A stretch of 64,000 nucleotides of DNA. It comes from Halorubrum salinarum (GTDB lineage: Archaea > Halobacteriota > Halobacteria > Halobacteriales > Haloferacaceae). A program made the position numbers and the translations under genes. The notes beneath the pieces were generated by a model. That model had not been told where the DNA came from, made no database searches, and worked only from the letters and a program-made list of their open reading frames with translations. The stretch spans positions 2,046,001-2,110,000 of the forward strand of contig NZ_CP053941.1 in the NCBI RefSeq assembly GCF_013267195.1, read 5' to 3'. Positions 8,593 to 17,274 of the stretch are shown piece by piece (the stretch's first letter is position 1; every line of letters begins with the position of its first letter).

Positions 8593-9051
8593 TCACGCCG
8601 GGTTCTTCCGCGTGAGGTCGCTGCCGCAGATCGGACACCGCTCTTTGTTCTCGTCGAAGGTGCGGTTACAGCCGACGCACTGGAAGCGCCACTCCCGCTC
8701 CTCGGTGATCCCCTCCCTGTCGATGGGCTCGACCGGGAGGTCGAGCCGCTCGGCGACGTTCTGCATCGCGTAGTCGTCGCTGACGAGCGTCGCGTGAAGC
8801 TCCAGGGCGGTCGCGATGAGCCGGATGTCGGTGTCCGACAGCTCCGCGGCGTCGCCCGAGCCCTTCGCGGCTCGGCGGACCCGGTCGACCGCCTCGGGCG
8901 CGGGCACGTGGACGGTCATCCCGGAGCCCTCCATGGCGTCGAACCGGAGCGCGACCTCGCCGGTGAGCTCCTCGTGGACCGCCGGGATGGAGACCACGTC
9001 CTCGTCGGTCGTGTACTCGTGGATGAACGCGGACGAGTCGAGGACCTGCAT
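8593..9051 (-). CDS. nob1: Nob1-type PIN endoribonuclease with zinc ribbon
   Basis: Nob1 cleaves the 3' end of the 16S rRNA precursor late in small-subunit maturation. The 152-residue protein begins with a PIN domain (VLDSSAFIHEY with Asp near residue 5; ELSDTDIRLIATALEL; LVSDDYAMQNVA) carrying the acidic residues for metal-dependent cleavage. It ends with a zinc ribbon formed by CVGC and CPIC. The ATG overlaps the TGA of the upstream PRC-barrel gene by one base, so the two are probably translationally coupled. Confidence 0.93.
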   Translation of the reverse strand: MQVLDSSAFIHEYTTDEDVVSIPAVHEELTGEVALRFDAMEGSGMTVHVPAPEAVDRVRRAAKGSGDAAELSDTDIRLIATALELHATLVSDDYAMQNVAERLDLPVEPIDREGITEEREWRFQCVGCNRTFDENKERCPICGSDLTRKNPA

Positions 9052-9296
9052 CAGCGGGCGACGACGATGTAGTCTTTTACCGCCTGCACGTTCGCGACCG
9101 GGACTCGGAGCCGCCCCATCTCGTCGAACTCGAAGTCGACGCGCTCGTGTCTGAGCTGCTCGTGTGGGCTGACGAGGAGGTGGTTCAGCTCTCCCGACTC
9201 GAGGTTCATCGTAATGTTGTACAGGTCCCCGAGTTCCGTGCCGTCGGAGCTCATCACCGCCTTCCCGGAGAGGTTCTCCGCGAGGATGTCGACCAT
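9051..9296 (-). CDS. PRC-barrel domain protein
   Basis: This 81-residue single-domain protein has the PRC-barrel fold (LSGKAVMSSDGTELGDLYNI at the start; DYIVVAR at the end). PRC-barrel proteins in bacteria include RimM (30S maturation) and photosynthetic reaction-centre subunit H. In haloarchaea, small PRC proteins often neighbour RNA or cell-division genes. The one-base overlap with nob1 suggests a role in the same process, possibly ribosome assembly. A TATA-like element (TTTAAT on the gene strand, near 9323) lies about 27 bases before the chosen ATG, which argues against the longer upstream start. Confidence 0.85.
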   Translation of the reverse strand: MVDILAENLSGKAVMSSDGTELGDLYNITMNLESGELNHLLVSPHEQLRHERVDFEFDEMGRLRVPVANVQAVKDYIVVAR

Positions 9297-9456
9297 ACCC
9301 GCACGGTCCCGGGCGACGGTATTAAACGCCACGGGGCGTCGGACGGGCGACGAACGCGGATCGGGCGCTCACCGCCGCCGTTCGTCGCGGCATTTTGAAA
9401 GGCTTAACTGACGGCCGGGCGCAAGAGACGGTATAACCTTCTCGGGGCGATCACAT

Positions 9457-11250
9457 ATGACCGACCACACACACGCGGACACCCTGCGAACCCCCATCGT
9501 CGCCGTGCTGGGGCACGTCGACCACGGCAAGACGAGCCTGCTCGACACGATCCGCGGCTCCGCCGTCAGCGAGGGCGAGGCCGGCGCGATCACCCAACAC
9601 ATCGGGGCGACGGACATCCCGCTCGACACCATCTCCGGGATGGCGGGCGAGCTGATCGACCCGTCGGACTTCGATTTACCCGGCCTGCTGTTCATCGACA
9701 CGCCGGGGCACCACTCCTTCTCGACGCTGCGCGCCCGCGGGGGCGCGCTCGCCGACATCGCGGTGCTCGTCGTCGACGTCAACGACGGCTTCCAGCCGCA
9801 GACGGAGGAGGCGATCGACATCCTCCGGCGGACGGGGACGCCCTTCGTCGTCGCCGCCAACAAGGTCGACACGACGCCCGGGTGGAACCCGCAGGACGGC
9901 GAACCGATCCAGCGGAGCATGGACGCCCAGTCCGAGCGCGCGAAGTCGATGCTGGACGAGAACCTCTACGAGATCATCGGCCAGCTGTCGGACGCCGGCT
10001 TCTCCGCCGACCTCTACTGGCGCGTCCAGGACTTCCAGAAGAACATCGGCGTCGTCCCGCTGTCGGCGCTCACCGGCGAGGGCGTCCCGGACCTCCTGAC
10101 GGTCCTCATGGGCCTCTCCCAGCGGTTCATGAAAGAGGAGATGGCCATCGACGTCACCGGCCCGGGCGAGGGGACGGTGCTCGAGGTGAAAGACGAGCGC
10201 GGGTTCGGCGCCACCGTCGACACCGTCGTCTACGACGGCGTGATCCGCAACGGAGACACCGTCGTCGTCGGCGGACAGGACGAGCCGATCGTCACCGAGA
10301 TCCGCGCGCTGCTCCGCCCGCGGCCGCTCGCGGAGATCCGCACCGAGAAGGAGTTCGAGAAGGTCGGCGAGGTCGCCGCCGCGGCCGGCGTGAAGATCGC
10401 CGCCCCCGACCTCGATCAGGCGATGGCCGGCGCGCCGGTCCGCGTCGTCCGCGACCGCACCGTCGATCAGGTCGTCGAGGAGGTGAAGGCGGAGCTGGCC
10501 GAGATCGAGGTCGAGACCGCCGACAACGGCGTCGTCGTCAAGGCGGACACCCTCGGCTCGCTGGAGGCGATGGCGAACGCCCTGCGGGAGGCCGAGGTCC
10601 CCATCCTGCGCGCCGAGGTCGGCGACATCGCGCCCCGCGACATCGCGGTCGCCGAGACCGCGAACCAGGACGAGCACAAGGCGATCTTAGGCTTCAACGT
10701 CGACCTCCTCCAGAACGCGGAGTCGGACTTGGAGAACGCGGACGTGAAGCTGTTCAAGAACGAGGTCATCTACCAGCTGGTCGAGGACTACGAGCGCTAC
10801 GTCGAGGAGAAGCAGCGCGCCCAACAGGAGACGGTGCTCGACAAGGTCGTGCGCCCGGCCCGCTTCCGCATCCTCCCCGACCACACCTTCCGGCAGAACG
10901 ACCCCGCGGTCGTCGGCGTCGAAGTCATCTCCGGCACGCTCCAGAACAACCGCAACGTTGGCTACTTCGAGGGCAACGAGTTCGAGCGCGTCGGTGGCCT
11001 CTCCGGCATTCAAAAGCAGGGCGAGGACGTCGACGAGGCGCGCTCGGGCGAGCGCGTCAGCATCGCCATCGACGGGCCGACCGTCGGCCGCGGCATCGAG
11101 GAGGGCGACACGCTCTGGACCGAGGTGCCCGAGAAGCACGCGAAGATCCTCGAACAGGAGCTGAAAGAGGAGATCACCGCCGACGAGCGCGAGGCGCTTC
11201 AGGGCTACCTGGAGACGCGGCGGAAGCGCGACCCCTTCTGGGGCAAGTAA
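9457..11250 (+). CDS. infB: Translation initiation factor aIF5B (IF2/eIF5B family)
   Basis: The product is the GTPase that promotes ribosomal subunit joining. The 597-residue protein has G1 GHVDHGKT at residues 19-26, G3 DTPGH and G4 NKVD. These are followed by beta-barrel domain II and the archaeal/eukaryal C-terminal domains ([19 protein letters not shown], then [12 protein letters not shown]). Some archaeal homologues carry an intein near the G1 motif; none is present here. A TATA-like GTATAAC lies at 9431-9437, only 23 bases from the ATG. The gene is divergent from the PRC/nob1 pair, so ribosome maturation and initiation genes share one intergenic region. Confidence 0.95.
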   Translation: MTDHTHADTLRTPIVAVLGHVDHGKTSLLDTIRGSAVSEGEAGAITQHIGATDIPLDTISGMAGELIDPSDFDLPGLLFIDTPGHHSFSTLRARGGALADIAVLVVDVNDGFQPQTEEAIDILRRTGTPFVVAANKVDTTPGWNPQDGEPIQRSMDAQSERAKSMLDENLYEIIGQLSDAGFSADLYWRVQDFQKNIGVVPLSALTGEGVPDLLTVLMGLSQRFMKEEMAIDVTGPGEGTVLEVKDERGFGATVDTVVYDGVIRNGDTVVVGGQDEPIVTEIRALLRPRPLAEIRTEKEFEKVGEVAAAAGVKIAAPDLDQAMAGAPVRVVRDRTVDQVVEEVKAELAEIEVETADNGVVVKADTLGSLEAMANALREAEVPILRAEVGDIAPRDIAVAETANQDEHKAILGFNVDLLQNAESDLENADVKLFKNEVIYQLVEDYERYVEEKQRAQQETVLDKVVRPARFRILPDHTFRQNDPAVVGVEVISGTLQNNRNVGYFEGNEFERVGGLSGIQKQGEDVDEARSGERVSIAIDGPTVGRGIEEGDTLWTEVPEKHAKILEQELKEEITADEREALQGYLETRRKRDPFWGK

Positions 11251-11291
11251 GCCCCCGAAGACACTTTTCCGCCGAGCGATCAGCGCCACCC

Positions 11292-11471
11292 ATGGTCTCC
11301 CGAGAGAACGCGATCATCCTCCTGTTCATGGCGGCCGGCCTCGCGCTGGCCTACGGCGCTCGCGTCGTGACGGACCTGGGCGACCGCCTCCTGATCGGCG
11401 TGCTTCTGCTCGTCGCCGTCGTGGCGCCGCAGCTGGTCATCGGCTACGTCGACGGCGCCGAGTCGGCCTGA
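11292..11471 (+). CDS. Small two-helix membrane protein, unknown
   Basis: This 59-residue protein consists almost entirely of two hydrophobic segments (about 7-24 and 33-51) joined by a short polar turn (VVTDLGDRLL), with a short acidic end. It starts 41 bases after infB and may be co-transcribed with it. I do not recognise the family. The coding call rests on the regular hydrophobic pattern, a typical acidic haloarchaeal end and close spacing to infB. Confidence 0.6.
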   Translation: MVSRENAIILLFMAAGLALAYGARVVTDLGDRLLIGVLLLVAVVAPQLVIGYVDGAESA

Positions 11472-11528
11472 CCAGCGGGCGACCGCGCTCGCGCCCGCGC
11501 CGCGACCAGAACAGGTCGTCCCTCTCAG

Positions 11529-12134
11529 TCACGCGTACACCAGAATGAGCACGGCGACGAAGGCGAGCTCGCCGCCCACGAGCAGCGCCGCGAGCAGCCA
11601 CGCCCGGTAGGTCCACAGCCACTCGCGGGCGGCCGCGACCCGGTCTCCGCCGCCGGCCTCGGACTCGTCGCGGTACGCGGCGTCGACCCGCCACCCCGTC
11701 TCCGGGTCGTACGTCGCGGGGACGCGAGTCCCGACCAGTTCGTCCACGTCCAGCGGCGAGACGCCGGCGGCCTCCAGAAAGTCGAGGAACGCCTCGGACT
11801 CTTGCAGGGATCCGTCGCGGGGCGCGTCGAACCGCTCGGTGTGGGTGGCGTCGCCGTGCGGCGGGCGCATCTCGACGACGACGCGGTCGCCGACGGAGCG
11901 CACCCGCGTGACGATCAGCGCGTTCTCCTCGTCGTTGAGGTACGCCTCGCGGAGCCGCCGCTTCACCTCCTCGTCGACGCCCGCGTCGTCGAGGTCGTCG
12001 GGGAGCGAGTCGGCGTCCGAGAGGGCGTCGGTGTCGGAGCGGGCGTCGGGGAGCGCGTCGACGTCCACGTCGTCGGTCCTTTCGCGGTCGGCGGTCGTCG
12101 AGACGCTCTCGTCACCGCCGGGTCGGTCCGCCAT
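11529..12134 (-). CDS. Hypothetical tail-anchored protein
   Basis: This 201-residue protein has a disordered Asp/Ser-rich N-terminus (about 1-55) and a central soluble domain (about 56-150; KRRLREAYLNDEENALIV, then VVVEMRPP). It ends in one long hydrophobic segment (about 175-200, WLLAALLVGGELAFVAVLIL), so it is probably anchored in the membrane by its C-terminus with the soluble part in the cytoplasm. I do not recognise the family. A TATA-like CTTATGAG lies about 29 bases before the ATG. It is convergent with infB and the small membrane gene. Confidence 0.7.
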   Translation of the reverse strand: MADRPGGDESVSTTADRERTDDVDVDALPDARSDTDALSDADSLPDDLDDAGVDEEVKRRLREAYLNDEENALIVTRVRSVGDRVVVEMRPPHGDATHTERFDAPRDGSLQESEAFLDFLEAAGVSPLDVDELVGTRVPATYDPETGWRVDAAYRDESEAGGGDRVAAAREWLWTYRAWLLAALLVGGELAFVAVLILVYA

Positions 12135-12289
12135 CGATCCGGAGTTGGCGGCCCGCTCTCATAAGGTCACGGCCGCGTACGTGACCGGTTTCGCTGTGGA
12201 CGGTCCGCGGGCCGAGCGCGCCGAAGTCCCGGTCGCTCGGCCGTACGAAGGTGACACTTGTAAACTGGCGATCGATACGGACGCCACCG

Positions 12290-12430
12290 AAGCCCCGCCC
12301 CGCACGGCACCTCACACCTCCCCAGCCTCGCCGCTCGCTCCCTCCGGTCGCTCGCGGCGTCCCTCGCGCGTGCTGTCTCGCGCCCTCCGGGCGCTCGCAG
12401 GCACGCGCCAGCGCACTTCGACTGCCAGGC
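12290..12430 (+). repeat. GC-rich dispersed intergenic repeat, copy 1
   Basis: This stretch lies in the 298-base gap between the hypothetical gene and pelA. It shares ordered blocks with a second copy near 24.7 kb in the opposite orientation: CCTCCCCAGCCTCG, TCCCTCGCGCGTGCT (copy 2 has ACGC in the middle) and AGGCACGCGCCAGCGCACT (copy 2 differs at two positions). Between the blocks are short alternating motifs such as CGCTCGCTCCCTCCGGTCGCTCGCGG that can fold back. Spurious reading frames run through it on both strands. It carries no obvious gene and looks like a non-coding repeat family. Confidence 0.55.
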
Positions 12431-12432
12431 GC

Positions 12433-13500
12433 TCACTGGAGCCGGTAGCGTAAGATCGCGGCGATACCGCCGAGGTTGGCGAGCTGCTCGCCGGGGGCGA
12501 ACTCCGAGGAGAAGACGACCACGTCGCCGCCCTGTTGCTCGACCGACTCGATCACCGCGTTCACGTCGATGTCCCAGTCGCCGTCGCCCTGGCGCTCGGT
12601 CCGGAGGCGCTCGTCGACGACGAGCAGCGTCTCGACCGCGCCGAACTCGGCGGCCTCGGCGGTGTCGTCGGGCCCGTACGTCGCCTTCTCGCCTTTCGCG
12701 ATGTTCTCGGTCAGCTCGTCGATGAGGCTCGCCTCCTTCGAGATGCGGGTCTCCTTCTGGACCTCGTCGACCGCGCCGCGCTTCAGCACCTCGTGGACGC
12801 CCCGGTCGCCCGCCGCGGAGGTGTCGACGACCGAGATGCGGTCGGTCAGGTCGCGGTGCTCCTCGTCGATGTAGTCGCGCGCGTCGTTCTTCGTAAACCC
12901 CGGCCCGGCCAGGATGACGGCGTCGGCGTCGAGGTGCGCGAGCGCCTCGCCGAGCTCCGCGAACAGCTCCTCGCGCGGCCGCGAGAACTCGCCTTTCCCG
13001 GTCGGCTTCGTGAACGAGGCGTACTCCTCCGTGCCGTACTGCTGGACCGTGTGGACGTAGGCGGCGCCCTCCTCGACGGTGGCGATGGCCACGTCGGGGT
13101 TCTCCGCGGCCTCGGTGGCCTCCTCCAGCCGCTCCGTCTGGTCCGGTTTGAAGTGCTTCTCGACGGTTATCTCGTCGTGCTCCTCGACGTTGAGCGTGTG
13201 GTGGGCGTTGAGCTGGTCCTCCCGTGAGCAGCCGACGATGACGCCGCCCACGCGGAGCCGGTTGGCGAACCGCGCGAACTCCACGTCCTCGACCTCCAGC
13301 GTGACGAAGATGTGCTCGCGCTGGCCGCCGGTGTCCCGCATCTGGTCGTCGTTCCGCTGGATCCGCCGGGTGGTGTCGCCCTCGACCAGGTCCCCGGGTT
13401 CGAGGACGTGCGCGAGGTGCCAGAGGTCGTCCACGTTCTCGGGGACCAGCGTGAGCCGTTCCCGGCCCTCCTCGCCGTACCCCCGCTCGGAGATGCGCAT
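12433..13500 (-). CDS. pelA: mRNA surveillance protein Pelota (Dom34)
   Basis: Pelota binds the A site of stalled ribosomes and, with aABCE1, splits them (no-go and non-stop decay). The 355-residue protein has the N-terminal Sm-like domain ([20 protein letters not shown], then [14 protein letters not shown]) and the eRF1-like central and C-terminal domains ([17 protein letters not shown], then [18 protein letters not shown], and [11 protein letters not shown]). The ATG at 13500 begins the conserved [12 protein letters not shown]; the longer frame upstream is not coding. The GC-rich repeat begins directly after its stop codon. Confidence 0.95.
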   Translation of the reverse strand: MRISERGYGEEGRERLTLVPENVDDLWHLAHVLEPGDLVEGDTTRRIQRNDDQMRDTGGQREHIFVTLEVEDVEFARFANRLRVGGVIVGCSREDQLNAHHTLNVEEHDEITVEKHFKPDQTERLEEATEAAENPDVAIATVEEGAAYVHTVQQYGTEEYASFTKPTGKGEFSRPREELFAELGEALAHLDADAVILAGPGFTKNDARDYIDEEHRDLTDRISVVDTSAAGDRGVHEVLKRGAVDEVQKETRISKEASLIDELTENIAKGEKATYGPDDTAEAAEFGAVETLLVVDERLRTERQGDGDWDIDVNAVIESVEQQGGDVVVFSSEFAPGEQLANLGGIAAILRYRLQ

Positions 13501-13525
13501 GTCCGGGCGTTCGCTCGCGCCCGTA

Positions 13526-14638
13526 TCAACTCTTGTCTTCCGCCTCGGACAGCGCCGGCCCCCACTCGAAGCCGCCGGTCGGATCGGCGTCCCCCTCGCC
13601 CGCCCCGCCCGGGCGGGTCGGATCGCCGTCGCCGACCGCGTCGCTCCCCTCGCCGACCGAAACGCCGCGGCCGACCTGAACCGCGGCCGGCGGCTCGCTC
13701 CGCATCGGCCGTCCGCCGTCCCCCGACACCACGGGGGCCGGGGGTCCGTCGCCGGCCGGACCGACACCTGAGCTCGCCCCGGCGCCGGCTCCCGCTTCCT
13801 CGCCCGAGCGCGCGGCGTCGTGCGCCGTGCCGACCGGCTGCCGCGTCGCGGTCGGCGCGGTCGCTGCCGCCGTCTCCTCGGTCAGGCTGTCGGCCGCGCC
13901 CCGCCCGTAGAGGTCGTGTGCGACGATCCGAGCGAGGAAGGCGACGGCGACGCCGACGACGAGCGGGACCGTCGGCGCCGCGACGGCGTACCCGACCGCG
14001 AGCGCCCCGACGGCCAGCGTCCAGCCGGTCGCGTACGGTCCCGTCGCGGCGACGCCGGCCACCGTTCGCGGGTCGAGCCCGTCCCGGAGGCGGCCGGACG
14101 CGGCGAACGCGGCGAGCGCCGCGGGGCGGACGTACGCGAACGCCGCCAGGTACGCGCCGACGAGCGCGAGGACGGCGCCGGCGGCGACGACGGCGACGGC
14201 GGCCGGGCCGTTCGGCCCGAGCGCCGACTCGACGGCGGTCGCGGTCGCCGTCGGCTCGACGGGGCCCGCGACGAGCGCGGCGACGGCGCCGCCCGCGACC
14301 GCGAGCCCGCCAGCGAGGGGCGCGAGCAGCGCCGCGGACAGCAGCGCCGACTTGAGGCCGTCCCTGGCCAGCTCTCCCCAGGCGACGAGCGACGGGGCGC
14401 CGGCGGCCTCGCCGGGCTGGATCGCCGCCCGCGTCACCCGGACGAGGTAGCCGCGCGCCACGAGCGACGGCGCGAGCGCGACCGGGGCCGCGACGGCGAC
14501 GGCGGGGCTGACGAAGAGGACGCCGGCGAGCCACAGGGGCGTGAGGATCCACCCCAACAGCGTCACGGACCCGCCGACGAGGACGACGCCCGCGGTGTCG
14601 TCGGTTCGCGTCAGCGCCGTCGCGGCCGCGGTGAGCAT
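13526..14638 (-). CDS. DUF4013-type integral membrane protein
   Basis: This protein of about 370 residues has roughly six hydrophobic segments in its first 250 residues, interrupted by Ala/Gly-rich loops, and a long disordered hydrophilic C-terminal tail of about 120 residues. The pattern [10 protein letters not shown], then [12 protein letters not shown] resembles the DUF4013 family of archaeal membrane proteins, function unknown. The ATG at 14638 is favoured over the upstream GTG at 14650 because TTTATG (14665-14670) lies about 29 bases before it. A second TATA-like sequence at about 14690 could also serve this gene. Confidence 0.65.
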   Translation of the reverse strand: MLTAAATALTRTDDTAGVVLVGGSVTLLGWILTPLWLAGVLFVSPAVAVAAPVALAPSLVARGYLVRVTRAAIQPGEAAGAPSLVAWGELARDGLKSALLSAALLAPLAGGLAVAGGAVAALVAGPVEPTATATAVESALGPNGPAAVAVVAAGAVLALVGAYLAAFAYVRPAALAAFAASGRLRDGLDPRTVAGVAATGPYATGWTLAVGALAVGYAVAAPTVPLVVGVAVAFLARIVAHDLYGRGAADSLTEETAAATAPTATRQPVGTAHDAARSGEEAGAGAGASSGVGPAGDGPPAPVVSGDGGRPMRSEPPAAVQVGRGVSVGEGSDAVGDGDPTRPGGAGEGDADPTGGFEWGPALSEAEDKS

Positions 14639-14757
14639 GTGACCGGACACAGGGACGGGAGCCGCATAAATGGTACCCGGCCCGAGCGTTTATATCGCTT
14701 CGCGGAGTATTGCCGTCCGGCCGCGCGGGACAATCGTGTGCCTCTGACAACCCACCC

Positions 14758-14779
14758 GCGGCCGCCACTCGGCGGCCGC
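14758..14779. other. Perfect 9-base-pair hairpin in divergent intergenic region
   Basis: GCGGCCGCC (14758-14766), a 4-base loop and GGCGGCCGC (14771-14779) form a perfect stem. It lies about 65 bases after a TATA-like TTTATATC (about 14689-14696) that reads on the plus strand, and before the TATA box of the gene at 14874. It could be part of a small RNA, a terminator-like hairpin or chance in GC-rich DNA. Confidence 0.4.
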
Positions 14780-14843
14780 CCCCCGTCCGCGGCTTTCTGC
14801 CGACGCCGTTCCCCCAGACGCGTCGCCGCCGCGTGCCGGTACC

Positions 14844-14851
14844 GATTTATC
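14844..14851 (+). promoter_or_regulatory. TATA box of hypothetical gene at 14874
   Basis: GATTTATC is centred about 27 bases before the ATG at 14874, consistent with leaderless transcription of the two-gene unit that follows. Confidence 0.5.
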
Positions 14852-14873
14852 CCGTCCCGCCGACGGATCGGGT

Positions 14874-15290
14874 ATGACCGGCGACGAGGGGACGACCGAT
14901 CTGGAGCCGGAGCTCAGGAGCTACGGCGTCAGCGTCGAATCGATCGACGGGGGCGACCCGCTGGAGCTGACGTACATGACCGCGTTCCCCGGCCGCGAGG
15001 TCCACCGCGGCGAGATCGGGCGCGCGCTCAACGCGCTCATCGACGAGGCCGAGGCCGGCGAGTGGGACCCCGTCCGGGTCGAGGGGACGGTGGTCCGCTC
15101 GCCCGGCGACGTCCTCGGGACGTGGCACGCGGAGGCCGAGTGGTTCGAGGCGCTCATCGGCTACGAGATCTCCGAGACCGAGTTCTCGTCGCGCGTGCTG
15201 GAGACGCTCAGCCACGAGCCCGGAGACGAGGCCGAGGGCTCGTCGGACGCGGCGGACGCCGACGCGGACGGGCAGGAGGCGGACCGGTGA
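14874..15290 (+). CDS. Conserved hypothetical protein
   Basis: This 138-residue soluble acidic protein has a compact core (about 8-110: ELRSYGVSVESIDGGDPLEL, then ALNALIDEAEAGEWDPVRVE, then TWHAEAEWFEALIGYEISE) and a disordered Ala/Asp-rich tail. I do not recognise a named family. Its TGA overlaps the GTG start of the alpha/beta hydrolase (GTGA), so the two form an operon with coupled translation. The core has no cysteines and no catalytic motif I can identify. Confidence 0.7.
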   Translation: MTGDEGTTDLEPELRSYGVSVESIDGGDPLELTYMTAFPGREVHRGEIGRALNALIDEAEAGEWDPVRVEGTVVRSPGDVLGTWHAEAEWFEALIGYEISETEFSSRVLETLSHEPGDEAEGSSDAADADADGQEADR

Positions 15291-16222
15291 CCCGACGCAA
15301 GCCGGTCAACCGCGCGCAGCGCCGCCTCGCGCGCCCGGCCCGCGAGCGGTTCGCCACCCGCGCGGTCGCGTTCGACGTCGACGGCGCGACCTGCCGCGGG
15401 ACGCTGTACCTGCCAGGCGGCGACGCGGACGACCCGCCGGTCGTCGTGATGGCCCCGGGCCTCGGCGCGGAGCGGAGCTTCGGCTACCCCGCCGTCGCGG
15501 AGCGGTTCGCGGACGCGGGCTACGCCGCGCTCCTCTTCGACCACCCCGAGTTCGGCGCGTCCGACGGCGACTCCCAGCTCGTCGACTTGGACCGCCAGCG
15601 CGACGCGTACGCGGCCGCGATCGACCGCGCGAAGCGCGTCGACGACGCCGGCGACGACCTCGTGCTCTGGGGGGCGTCGCTGTCGGCCGCGCACGTCCTC
15701 ACGCTCGCCGCGGAGCGCCGCGACGTCGACGCCGTGGTCGGCCTCGTCCCGATGCTCGACGGGCGCGCAATCGCCCTGCGGCGCGGCGGGCGCTACCTCC
15801 TCCGGTCCGGCGCCGCCGGGTTGCGCGACCTGCTCGGCCACCGGGTCGGTCGCGGCCGCACCGTGCCGATCGTCGGCGACCCCGAGGAGCGCGCCGCGAT
15901 CACCGAGCCGGGAGCGGAGCGCAAGTACATCGACCTCGTCGACCGCGAGTCGGCGTGGCGCAACGAGACGCCCGCGCGGTCGCTGCTCGGCCTCGTCGGC
16001 TACCGGCCCGTGACGCGGCTGGACGAGGTCGACGCGCCCACCCTGCTGCTCGCGGGGACCGACGACGCGATCGTCGACGCCGACGCGGTCGCGGCCGCCG
16101 GCGAGCGCCTCTCGCGCGGGACCGTCGTCACGATGCCCGCGGACCACTTCTCGGTGCTCGGCGACGACTTCGAGGGCGCGGTCGGCCACCAGCTCTCCTT
16201 CCTGCGCGACGCGCTCGAATAG
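15287..16222 (+). CDS. Alpha/beta hydrolase
   Basis: The product is a 311-residue serine hydrolase of the alpha/beta fold, probably an esterase or acylaminoacyl-peptidase-like enzyme. The nucleophile elbow is GASLS in LVLWGASLSAAHV. The acid is probably in LAGTDDAIVDAD and the catalytic His in PADHFSVLG. Oxyanion-hole residues may be in MAPGLGAERSFGY. The start is GTG at 15287, inside the GTGA overlap with the previous gene; no ATG is suitably placed. No secretion signal is seen. The substrate is unknown. Confidence 0.85.
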   Translation: MTRRKPVNRAQRRLARPARERFATRAVAFDVDGATCRGTLYLPGGDADDPPVVVMAPGLGAERSFGYPAVAERFADAGYAALLFDHPEFGASDGDSQLVDLDRQRDAYAAAIDRAKRVDDAGDDLVLWGASLSAAHVLTLAAERRDVDAVVGLVPMLDGRAIALRRGGRYLLRSGAAGLRDLLGHRVGRGRTVPIVGDPEERAAITEPGAERKYIDLVDRESAWRNETPARSLLGLVGYRPVTRLDEVDAPTLLLAGTDDAIVDADAVAAAGERLSRGTVVTMPADHFSVLGDDFEGAVGHQLSFLRDALE

Positions 16223-16269
16223 GCGGGCGGTCGGGCTCGCCCGCGACCGCGGACCGGCCCGCGCGACAG

Positions 16270-16276
16270 CTTAAGT
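16270..16276 (+). promoter_or_regulatory. TATA-like box of the MTH1187-family gene
   Basis: CTTAAGT is centred 27 bases before the ATG at 16300 and is the only AT-rich stretch in this gap. Confidence 0.45.
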
Positions 16277-16299
16277 GAGCCCGCGGCGCACGCTGGGGT

Positions 16300-16611
16300 A
16301 TGACAGCGATCGCGATGTTGAGCGTCGCGCCGGTGATCGAAGAGAGCATGGCCGAGGAGGTGGCGAAGGCCGTCGCCGCGCTCGACGACTTCGACGTGAG
16401 CTACGAGACGAACCCGATGGGCACGGTGATCGAGGCCGACGACGCGGAGACGCTGTTCGCGGCCGCGGCGGCCGCCCACGACGCGGTCGACGGCGACCGG
16501 GTCTCGACGTTCCTCAAGATAGACGACAAGCGGACGAGCGACGGGACCGCCGCGGCGAAGGTCGACGCCGTCGAGGAGCACCTCGGCCGAGACGCGAAGC
16601 GGGAGCGCTGA
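16300..16611 (+). CDS. MTH1187/YkoF-family thiamine-binding protein
   Basis: This 103-residue protein matches the MTH1187 (DUF77) family, ferredoxin-like fold proteins that form tetramers; bacterial relatives (YkoF) bind thiamine or its pyrimidine part. Characteristic segments are MLSVAPVIEESMAEEVAKAV at the start, YETNPMGTVIEA in the middle (the conserved Asn-Pro-Met-Gly) and VSTFLKIDDKR near the end. No thiamine biosynthesis gene is adjacent, so ligand assignment rests on family knowledge only. Confidence 0.85.
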   Translation: MTAIAMLSVAPVIEESMAEEVAKAVAALDDFDVSYETNPMGTVIEADDAETLFAAAAAAHDAVDGDRVSTFLKIDDKRTSDGTAAAKVDAVEEHLGRDAKRER

Positions 16612-16629
16612 TCCGCGAGCGGCCGGCGT

Positions 16630-17205
16630 TCAGTCGGCGCCCGCGAACCGGAGGAACAGATCGACGTGGTCGACGTGGTTCTCGTTTGTGTCGTCGGGCA
16701 CGGCCGAGACCCAGGCGAGTTCGGCGTCGCCCCCCGAGAATCGGCTCCCGGGGGCGACGGTTGGGTCCTCGCGGAACGAGGGGGCGGTCTCCGCCAGTGA
16801 GAGCACGAACGAGACGCCGTACGCGGAGAACGACGCCGACCCGTCGCGCCGCTCGAACCGCAGGTCCTCGACGAGGACCGCCCCGTCGACGCCGACCGAG
16901 ACGCCCGTCAAGCGCTCGGCGCTCCGACGCGCGGCCGCCGCCCAGTCCTCGCCAGGGTCGACGGTTCCACCCGGAGGCGCCCACTCGCCCGTGCCGTTCC
17001 AGTCCTGTAGCAGCACGCGGCCGTCGCCGTCCGTGACGCCGAGTTGGACGACGCCGTCGATGTCCTCGTACCGCTCGCGCCGCGCCTCGTAGCTCTCGGC
17101 GTCGAGTCCTCTCGCGACGCGCTCGACCGCGACCGCGTCCCGGTCGAGCAGCGTCTCCGGATCACGTAGTGATTCCACGGGGTACGGCACAGGGGTGTCG
17201 CCCAT
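16630..17205 (-). CDS. Nudix-like protein with degenerate Nudix box
   Basis: The 191-residue protein has the overall Nudix hydrolase layout. IDGVVQLGVTDGDGRVLLQDW and GEWAPPGGTVDPGEDW lead into the Nudix helix. The box normally reads G-x5-E-x7-R-E-U-x-E-E-x-G-U. Here the glycine, first glutamate and arginine are present, but the segment RSAERLTGV replaces REUxEExGU, so the metal-binding Glu pair is lost. The protein may therefore bind rather than hydrolyse nucleotides, or use other acidic residues. The ATG at 17205 is preferred to an upstream TTG. It is convergent with the MTH1187 gene. Confidence 0.75.
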   Translation of the reverse strand: MGDTPVPYPVESLRDPETLLDRDAVAVERVARGLDAESYEARRERYEDIDGVVQLGVTDGDGRVLLQDWNGTGEWAPPGGTVDPGEDWAAAARRSAERLTGVSVGVDGAVLVEDLRFERRDGSASFSAYGVSFVLSLAETAPSFREDPTVAPGSRFSGGDAELAWVSAVPDDTNENHVDHVDLFLRFAGAD

Positions 17206-17274
17206 CGACCCGCTCAACGGCCCGCGGAAACAAAGGCCCCGCGGCCGTCGGCGACGCCGTATCCGCGCCCGCCG

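Noticed and set aside
12167-12453. Short frames in the gap before pelA
   Set aside because: They lie in the GC-rich repeat and appear on both strands, as expected for repeat sequence without codon constraint.
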